This document shows positions 55,124 to 64,000 of a stretch of 64,000 nucleotides of DNA, one piece after another. Origin of the DNA: CAWKGC01 sp963849005 (GTDB lineage: Bacteria > Pseudomonadota > Gammaproteobacteria > Burkholderiales > Usitatibacteraceae); NCBI GenBank assembly GCA_963849005.1, contig CAWKGC010000022.1, forward strand, positions 1 through 64,000, written 5' to 3'. The translations under genes were made by a program, and so were the position numbers. The notes below the pieces were generated by a model. That model searched no databases. It saw nothing but the letters and a program-made list of their open reading frames with translations, and had not been told where the DNA came from. Numbering within the stretch: position 1 is the stretch's first letter; each line of letters opens with the position of its first letter.

Positions 55124-56204
55124 TCAGCGCCCGAAAGCCAGCCAACGGAACGCGCCGAGGTGGCGCGAGAAGAGCACGACCAGCAGGACGGCCATCGCCG
55201 CATGCACCGGCCAGAGCCCGACCAGCATCGGGATCTTTCCCTGCGCGGTCCACGCCTGGAAGATCGACAGCAAATTGTAGTAGACCGCGTAGATGAGCGC
55301 AGCCAGCAGGAGGTTCCAGGACCGGCCGGCACGCGGGTTCACGAAAGAAAGCGGGATTGCGGCCAGCGCCATCAGCACGATGGCGATCGGGATCGCGACC
55401 CGCCAGTGCAATTCCGCGATCCCCGGCGGCAGTGGGGTCGGCAAGCAGGTCCATCGACGTCTTCGCCTTGTTGGGCTGCGATTCGCGCTTGGCCTCGCGC
55501 GGTTCCATGCGGATCGCGTAGCGCTCGAAATCGACCACCCGGTAATCGAGCGTCCCGGGGACGCCCTCGTAGCGGCGCCCGTTCTCGAGGACGATGAAGG
55601 TGTCGCCGTTTTCGGCGGTCTCCTGGAAGCCGCGCTGCGCGACGATCACGCCGAGCTTGTTGTTCTGCAGCGACTGCACGAACACGTTGTTGACCACGTC
55701 GCTGCGCTCGGAAAGCTTGTCGACGAAGAACACGCGGTCGGATTGCCGCGATTCGCGAAACACGCCCGGCGTCACCTGCGAGACATCGCTGCGGCTGTCG
55801 AGCAGGCGCAGGAACTCGGCGCTGCGGTCCTGCGACCAGGGCGAGATGACGAGGCTCAGGGCCGCACAGATCAGCGCGACCGGCAGGCAGAACTGGAGCA
55901 CGGGGCGCACCCAGGCCGCGATCGACAGTCCCGTGGTGAACCAGACCGTCATCTCGCTGTCGAGGTGGCTGCGCGTGAGCACGAGCAGTATCGCGATGAA
56001 CATCGACAGGCCGAGGATGATCGGCATGTAGTTGAGCAGGCTGAATGCCAGCAGCCCGAGCACCGCTTCTGGCAGCACGGAGCCCCCCGCCGCCTTGCCG
56101 AGATAGAGGATCAGCAGGCGGGTGAGGATGATCGCCATCAGCACGGCAACCACGGCGATGGCGACGAGGCTGAATTCGCGGATAAGGCTTCGCTGGAAGA
56201 TCAT
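55124..56204 (-). CDS. lptF: LPS export permease LptF (one frameshift)
   Basis: About 359 aa inner-membrane permease of the LptB2FG transporter that lifts LPS toward the outer membrane. MIFQRSLIREFSLVAIAVVA starts it at 56204. It has three N-terminal helices, a periplasmic beta-jellyroll (DRVFFVDKLSERSDVVNNVF, TFIVLENGRRYEG), then three C-terminal helices in a second frame (VAIPIAIVLMALAAIPLSFV). The break is near 55440. lptG, normally directly downstream, is replaced by tRNA-Ser here. Divergent from pepA, a common arrangement. Confidence 0.93.
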
Positions 56205-56242
56205 CTGGGCGGCTCGCGACCGGGAAGACCGGGCGCGGTTCT

Positions 56243-56272
56243 TTGACTTGGCTGAATCATTAAAGGGATAAT
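56243..56272 (+). promoter_or_regulatory. Putative sigma-70 promoter of pepA
   Basis: TTGACT (56243–56248), 18 bp, then GATAAT (56267–56272), in the 103-bp gap between divergent lptF and pepA. The expected start is about 29 bp before the pepA ATG. Confidence 0.5.
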
Positions 56273-56307
56273 CCCCCATTATTCAGCAATTTACGACTGG
56301 AATCGCG

Positions 56308-57801
56308 ATGGAATTCAGCATCAAGAGCGGAAGCCCCGAAAAACAGCGTTCGGGATGCGTCGTGGTCGGCGTGTTCGAGCCGCGCAAGCTCACGGCCTCC
56401 GCGCAGGCGATCGACGATTCCGCCAAGAACTATCTGTCGGAAATGCTCCGCCGCGGCGACATGGAAGGCAAGCTCGGCACGACGTTGTTGCTGCAGAGCG
56501 TCCCGGGCATTCCCTCGGATCGCGTACTCCTCGTCGGGCTGGGGCGCGAACGCGATTTCCACGAGACCGCTTTTCGCACAAGCCTCGCGGCGGCGACCAA
56601 GGCGCTGCGCGGCACCGGCACGACGGAGGCCACGATATGCCTGACCGACGTGCCGCTGAAGAAGCGCGACACGTCGTGGAAGGTCGAGCAGGCGGTCATC
56701 GTCATCACCGAGGGCTCCTATCGCTTCACGCGCATGAAGAGCAAGGCGAGCGAATCCAGGCGCGCCATGCGCAAGGTGGTCCTCCACGTCTCTCGCCGCA
56801 ACGAGATCGGCGAGGGCGAGGCCGCCATCGCGCGGGGCAGGGCGATCGCCGAAGGCATGAGCCTCGCGAAGGACCTCGGCAACCTCCCCGGCAACATCTG
56901 CACGCCGGCCTACCTCGCCGATGAAGCGGCGGAACTCGCCAAGCGCTTCGGGCTCAAGATCGAGGTGCTGGAGCAGCGCGACATGGAAAAGCTCGGCATG
57001 GGCTCGCTGCTCTCGGTGGCGCGCGGCAGCCGCCAGCCGCCGAAGCTCATCATCCTCGAGTACCACGGCGGCAAGCGCGACAGCCCGCCCGTGGTCCTCG
57101 TCGGCAAGGGCGTCACCTTCGACACCGGCGGCATCTCGATCAAGCCGGCAAACGAAATGGACGAGATGAAGTTCGACATGTGCGGCGCGGCCAGCGTGCT
57201 CGGCGCCATCAAGGCGGCGGCGATGATGAAGCTGCCGCTCAACATCGTGGTCGCCGTGCCCGCCACGGAGAACATGCCCGACGGCAATGCCAGCAAGCCT
57301 GGCGACATCGTGACGACCATGTCCGGCCAGACCGTCGAGATCCTCAACACGGACGCGGAGGGCCGGCTGATCCTCTGCGACGCCCTCACCTACGTCGAAA
57401 AGTACAAGCCCGCCGCCGTGGTCGACGTCGCCACGCTCACCGGCGCCATGGTGGTCGCGCTCGGCCACGTTGCCACCGGCATGTTCGCCAACAACGACCC
57501 GCTCGCGCGCGAGCTGCTCGCCGCCGGCGATGCCGCATGGGACCGCGCCTGGCACCTGCCGATGTGGGACGAGTACCAGGAGGGGCTCAAGTCGAATTTC
57601 GCGGACATCCCCAATATCAGCACCGGCCGTGCCGGCAGCTCGATCACCGCGGCGTGCTTCCTGTCGCGCTTCGCCAAGGGCTTCCATTGGGCCCACCTCG
57701 ACATCGCGGGAACCGCCTGGAAGTCCGGGCCGGAGAAAGGCGCGACCGGGCGCCCGGTCGGCCTGCTGGCGCATTTCCTGATGAAGCGAGCGGGCCTCTA
57801 G
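56308..57801 (+). CDS. pepA: Leucyl aminopeptidase PepA
   Basis: 497 aa M17 aminopeptidase with two metals. VLVGKGVTFDTGGISIKPAN and MKFDMCGAASVLGAIKAA carry metal and active-site residues, and NTDAEGRLILCDALTY is the M17 signature. The N-terminal domain can also bind DNA in E. coli PepA. Frame intact. It leads pepA–holC–hypothetical–valS, with holC starting 3 bp later. Confidence 0.97.
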   Translation: MEFSIKSGSPEKQRSGCVVVGVFEPRKLTASAQAIDDSAKNYLSEMLRRGDMEGKLGTTLLLQSVPGIPSDRVLLVGLGRERDFHETAFRTSLAAATKALRGTGTTEATICLTDVPLKKRDTSWKVEQAVIVITEGSYRFTRMKSKASESRRAMRKVVLHVSRRNEIGEGEAAIARGRAIAEGMSLAKDLGNLPGNICTPAYLADEAAELAKRFGLKIEVLEQRDMEKLGMGSLLSVARGSRQPPKLIILEYHGGKRDSPPVVLVGKGVTFDTGGISIKPANEMDEMKFDMCGAASVLGAIKAAAMMKLPLNIVVAVPATENMPDGNASKPGDIVTTMSGQTVEILNTDAEGRLILCDALTYVEKYKPAAVVDVATLTGAMVVALGHVATGMFANNDPLARELLAAGDAAWDRAWHLPMWDEYQEGLKSNFADIPNISTGRAGSSITAACFLSRFAKGFHWAHLDIAGTAWKSGPEKGATGRPVGLLAHFLMKRAGL

Positions 57802-57804
57802 CAG

Positions 57805-58227
57805 GTGACGAGGATCGACTTCTACCGTTACGCGCCCGACAAGCTGCGCTTCGCGTGCCGCATCGCCGCGCTTGCTTTCGAACGCGACAAGCGCGTCGTC
57901 GTGTACGCGCCCGAGGCGGCGCTGCGCGCGGAGTTCGACCGCCTGCTCTGGACCTTCCAGTCGACCAGGTTCGTCCCGCACTGCATCGCCGGCGCGGACG
58001 TGGAGGCCGACACGCCGATCGTGATCGCGGGCGACGATTACGAGCCGCCGCACCACGAGGTGCTGCTCAACCTCGGCGCGGACAAGCCGCCGTGGTTCGC
58101 TTCCTTCGACCGGCTGCTCGAGGTGGTCGGCAGCGACGACGCGGACAAGGCGCTGGCCCGCGACCGCTACAGCTTCTACAAGAAGCGCGGTTACGAGATC
58201 CAGGTCAACGACATTCCCGAAGCCTGA
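57805..58227 (+). CDS. holC: DNA polymerase III subunit chi HolC
   Basis: 140 aa. TRIDFYRYAPDKLRFACRIA and VVVYAPEAALRAEFDRLLWT, then SFYKKRGYEIQV, match HolC, which links the clamp loader to SSB. GTG start at 57805, 3 bp after the pepA stop. pepA–holC–valS is the standard order in gamma- and betaproteobacteria. Frame intact. Confidence 0.94.
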   Translation: MTRIDFYRYAPDKLRFACRIAALAFERDKRVVVYAPEAALRAEFDRLLWTFQSTRFVPHCIAGADVEADTPIVIAGDDYEPPHHEVLLNLGADKPPWFASFDRLLEVVGSDDADKALARDRYSFYKKRGYEIQVNDIPEA

Positions 58228-58237
58228 CAGCCGAACC

Positions 58238-58617
58238 ATGGAATCCGATCGCGACGTCCTCGACAAGGCCGATGCGCTGCTCAAGCGGCATGCGCCGCGC
58301 GCGCCCGGCGGCGGCTCCGACACCGGCAGCATCCCGGTGCTCACCGACCTCTTCGATCCCTCGCCCGCGGCGGCGCCCGCGCCACGCGTGAAGTTGAGCG
58401 ACCAGCAGCGCGCGCTGGTGCAGGACATCTTCAAGGCGGTAATGGCGCAAGTGGAGGACCGGCTCGCCTCCGAGCTCGAGCGCCGCCTGACGGAGCATCT
58501 CGTCTCCGAGGTGCATGTCGCCGTTGCCGCCGCCATCGGCGACCTGCGCCCCGGCCTGGCCGATGTCATCGGCGACGCCATCAGCGAGGCCCTCGCCGCC
58601 CGCAACCTGGACAGGTG

Positions 58618-58618
<1 letters not shown>
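58238..58618 (+). CDS. Conserved hypothetical protein between holC and valS
   Basis: 126 aa. Disordered Gly/Pro-rich N-terminus (residues 20–50), then a mostly helical C-terminal part (LSDQQRALVQDIFKAVMAQV, LASELERRLTEHLVSEVHVA), which may form a coiled coil. No signal peptide or membrane helix. Its TGA overlaps the valS ATG (TGATG), so it is coupled to valS. I do not know its function. The frame shows no break. Confidence 0.75.
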
Positions 58619-61380
<2,762 letters not shown>

Positions 61381-61390
61381 GCGCTTCGGC

Positions 61391-62647
61391 ATGAAGCTGC
61401 CGCAGAGCCTCCGGGCGCTTGCCTCGCCCAACTTCCGGCGCTATTACACCGGGCAGGCGATCTCGATGCTCGGCACCTGGGTGCAATCGCTCGCCGTAAT
61501 GTGGACGGCCTACCGCATCACGGGCTCCACTTCGCTCACCGGTCTGGTCGGGTTTCTTTCCCTGTTTCCCTACCTGGTGCTGTCGCCCTTTGCCGGCGTG
61601 CTCGGCGACCGCATCGACCGGCGCAGGATCCTCATCGTGGTGCACTCGCTGCTGCTGCTGCAGGCCTCGGCGCTCGCGCTCCTCTCCGGATTGCACCTGA
61701 TTCAGTTCCACCACCTCGCGACGCTGGCTCTCGTGGGCGGCGTGCTCAGCTCCTTCGAAACGCCGACGCGGCAATCGTTCTTCATCCAGCTCCTGGAGGA
61801 CCGCAGCGACCTGCCCAACGCGATCGCGCTCAACTCGATCCTGATGAACGGCACGCGCCTCGTCGGGCCTTCGATCGGCGGGCTGCTGCTGGCGGCTTTC
61901 GGGGAGACGGCATGTTTCTCGATCAACGCCCTTTCCTACCTCGCGGTGCTGTACTCGCTCTTCAGCATCCGCCAACTGCGGCAGGTGCCGGCGCGGGCCG
62001 AGTCGCACCCGCTGCGCGACCTTGCCGAAGGCTGGCGCTATGCGATGGGCTTCGGGCCGATCCGGGCGCTGCTCCTGATGCTCGCGGTAGTGAGCTTTTC
62101 CATCAGCCCCTACACGGTGCTGATGCCCGCCATAGCGGTGCACACCTACGGAAAGGGGGCCGAACTGGTGGGGCTGTTCATCGGCGCCGTGGGCCTGGGG
62201 GCGGTGGTGAGCGCAATCAGCCTCGCGCACCGTACCTCCATCCGCGGGCTGGCGAAGTGGCTGTCGATCGCCGCCTGCCTCGCCGGGCTGGGGATGATCG
62301 GCTTCAGCTTCTCGCGCACGGTGTGGCTCTCCGCGCTGCTGATGAGCTGCGCCGGATTCGGCATGTTCATGCAGGCCGCGGCCTCCAACACCATCCTGCA
62401 GAGCATCGTCGACGACGACAAGCGCTCGCGCGTGATGAGCTACTACACGATGTTCTTCATCGGCTCCGCACCCCTGGGAAACCTCACGGGCGGCTGGCTT
62501 GCCGAGCACATCGGCGCGCCGCGCACGATGCTGGCGGGGGGCGCAGTCACGCTCGCCGCGGGGCTCGCGTTCGCGTTCTACCTGCCGAAGCTGCGCCGCC
62601 AGCTGCGGCCCGCCTACGTGAAGCAAGGTATCATCCCGAAAAGCTGA
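61391..62647 (+). CDS. MFS exporter, EntS-like
   Basis: 418 aa with about 12 helices. LASPNFRRYYTGQAISMLGT followed by WVQSLAVMWTAYRITGST is typical of the MFS_3/EntS group, and GVLGDRIDRRRILIVVHSLL is the MFS loop motif. EntS exports enterobactin, but many members have unknown substrates and no siderophore genes lie nearby. Starts 10 bp after valS. Frame intact. Confidence 0.87.
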   Translation: MKLPQSLRALASPNFRRYYTGQAISMLGTWVQSLAVMWTAYRITGSTSLTGLVGFLSLFPYLVLSPFAGVLGDRIDRRRILIVVHSLLLLQASALALLSGLHLIQFHHLATLALVGGVLSSFETPTRQSFFIQLLEDRSDLPNAIALNSILMNGTRLVGPSIGGLLLAAFGETACFSINALSYLAVLYSLFSIRQLRQVPARAESHPLRDLAEGWRYAMGFGPIRALLLMLAVVSFSISPYTVLMPAIAVHTYGKGAELVGLFIGAVGLGAVVSAISLAHRTSIRGLAKWLSIAACLAGLGMIGFSFSRTVWLSALLMSCAGFGMFMQAAASNTILQSIVDDDKRSRVMSYYTMFFIGSAPLGNLTGGWLAEHIGAPRTMLAGGAVTLAAGLAFAFYLPKLRRQLRPAYVKQGIIPKS

Positions 62648-62654
62648 GGTAACC

Positions 62655-63441
62655 ATGAACGAAGTCGTCCTCATCGAGCGGCAAGGCAGCGTCGCCCATC
62701 TCATCCTCAACCGCCCGGCCAAGCTGAATGCGTTCAGCGACGAGATGATGCGCTCGCTGGCGAAGGCCACCGGCGAACTCGCCGCCGACGACGCGATCAG
62801 GGTTGTCGTGTTGCGCGGCAATGGCGCGGGTTTCTGCGCAGGCGGCGACGTCGCCCGCTTTCACGAGGGCCGCGAGCAGCTCGCCAGGGAGTTCGGCAAC
62901 CTCGGGCAAAGCTTCCACGCGTCGATCCACAACTTCCGCAACATGCCCAAGCCGGTGCTCGGTTGCGTTCACGGCGCGGTGGCCGGTGGCGGCTTTTCGC
63001 TGATGCTTGCGACCGACTTGACGATAGCCGCCGACGATGCGAAGTTCACGCTCGCCTACGCCCGGATCGGCACCTCGCCCGACGGTGGCAGCACCTGGTC
63101 GTTGCCTCGCATCGTCGGCATGCGCAAGGCGCTCGAGCTGGCCCTCCTTCCCGATACCTTCGACGCCGCAATGGCGCACTCGCTCGGCCTCGTCAATTGG
63201 GTCGTGCCCGCAGCCGAACTCGAGCAGCGCACCGCTGCACTGGCCGAACGCCTCGCGAGCGGCCCCACGGCCGCGTTCGGCCGCGCCAAGCGGCTGCATG
63301 CACTCGACCTGGGAGCAGCCCATGGCGAAGCAGCTCGACGACGAACTCGCGGCCTTTGCCGCATGCGCGGCGGGCCCCGACTTCAGGGAAGGCGTCGCCT
63401 CATTCGTCGAGAAGAGGAAACCGCGATTCACCGGAAAGTAG
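62655..63441 (+). CDS. Enoyl-CoA hydratase/isomerase family protein (one frameshift)
   Basis: About 261 aa crotonase-fold enzyme, probably of beta-oxidation. From ATG 62655: LNRPAKLNAFSDEMM, then GAGFCAGGDVARF and VHGAVAGGGFSLMLATDLTI, which form the oxyanion hole and CoA site. A break near 63300 leads to KQLDDELAAFAACAAGPDFR and EGVASFVEKRKPRFTGK, the usual C-terminus, stopping at 63441. It starts 7 bp after the MFS gene and is followed by an SDR, so it fits a small acyl-CoA operon. Confidence 0.9.
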
Positions 63442-63448
63442 ACACGCA

Positions 63449-64000
63449 ATGGCCGAGCTTGAAAGGCAAGACGCTTTTCATCACCGGCGCGATCGCGCGG
63501 CATCGGCCGCGCCATCGCGCTGCGCGCCGCGCGGGACGGCGCCAACGTCGTCATCGCCTCGAAGACCAGCGATCCCCACGCCAAGCTGCAGGGCACCATC
63601 CACACGGTCGCGGCCGAAGTGGAGGCGGCCGGCGGACGCGCGCTTGCCCTCCGGCTCGACGTGCGCGACGAGGCGGCCATCGCGGCCGCGATCGATGCCG
63701 CAGTCCGCGAATTCGGCGGACTGGACATCCTGGTGAACAACGCCAGCGCAATCGGCCTTACGCCGACGCTCGTGACTCCGGCAAAGCGCTTCGACCTGAT
63801 GTTCGGCGTCAATGTGCGCGGCACCTTCCTTTGCTCGCAGGCCGCGATCCCGCACCTGAAGCGCGCGGGCAATCCGCACATCCTGAACCTTCTCCGCCGC
63901 TCTCGATGCAGGCGAAATGGTTCGCCGGGCCACACGGCCTACTCGATGTCGAAATACGGGATGAGCATGTGCACGCTCGGCATGGCCGAGGAGATGAAGG
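63449..64000 (+). CDS. SDR-family oxidoreductase (partial at window end; frameshifted)
   Basis: N-terminal part of a short-chain dehydrogenase. Start ATG 63449. KTLFITGA and RGIGRAIALRAARDGANVVI give the TGxxxGIG cofactor site across two frames. DVRDEAAIAAAIDAAV, LDILVNNASAIGLTP (NNAS) and HTAYSMSKYGMSM (YxxxK) follow. At least three indels (near 63462, 63500 and 63890–63930). The DPHAKLQGTIHTVAAEVEAA stretch resembles HSDL2-like SDRs. The C-terminus is outside the window. Confidence 0.85.

Overview
This 64 kb, high-GC window looks like the chromosome of a betaproteobacterium. The evidence is gene content and order: fimV–truA–trpF–trpB–trpA–accD–folC–SPOR–purF–metZ, leuC–leuD–leuB–asd, recR–ybaB–dnaX, and pepA–holC–valS, with LPS genes (lpxH, lptF) showing a Gram-negative envelope. 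Genus cannot be set from the sequence alone.

Layout. 0–3 kb (+): two L,D-transpeptidase/NTF2-type envelope proteins (the first cut by the window edge), a periplasmic cyclophilin and lpxH. 2.9–28.8 kb is almost entirely minus strand. Read in the direction of transcription it holds an ArsR-type regulator with an LplT–PlsC fusion, a DUF2339/DUF3999 membrane pair, aroC, an MFS carrier, leuC–entericidin–leuD–leuB–asd, fimV, truA–trpFBA–accD–folC–SPOR–purF–metZ and a patatin lipoprotein. 29–33 kb (+): maeB, a VOC protein and an LD-carboxypeptidase, coupled by 4-bp stop/start overlaps. 33–40.5 kb: a GNAT, a very large indolepyruvate-ferredoxin-oxidoreductase-type protein, a LysE exporter, a PA0069-type radical SAM protein and an alpha/beta hydrolase. 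40.7–44.2 kb: initiator tRNA, DUF4126, recR–ybaB–dnaX and the SRP RNA. 44.2–48.6 kb: a selenoneine cluster. 48.7–55.1 kb: a giant GltD/PyrK-like flavoprotein, a SYLF protein, a UDP-glucuronate decarboxylase, a Cys-rich orphan, a hairpin-rich spacer and tRNA-Ser. 55–64 kb: lptF divergent from pepA–holC–hypothetical–valS–MFS, then an enoyl-CoA hydratase and an SDR cut by the right edge.

Most notable system. An EgtB-like selenoneine synthase (senA), a TIGR04348-type selenosugar synthase (senB), a selenophosphate synthetase (selD/senC) and the histidine methyltransferase egtD lie together at 44,241–48,596. Together they could make selenoneine from histidine, SAM, selenide, ATP and a UDP-sugar. 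senA and senB diverge, and their apparent start codons overlap in a CATG palindrome.

Data quality. About 20 genes, many of them normally essential single-copy ones (purF, folC, trpA, trpB, truA, leuD, aroC, lptF, maeB), are broken by 1–2 base indels although both flanks of each break still match the family. Many breaks sit in GCGC/CGCG runs. I treat these as sequencing or consensus errors, not pseudogenes, and give full-length spans that cross the frameshifts.
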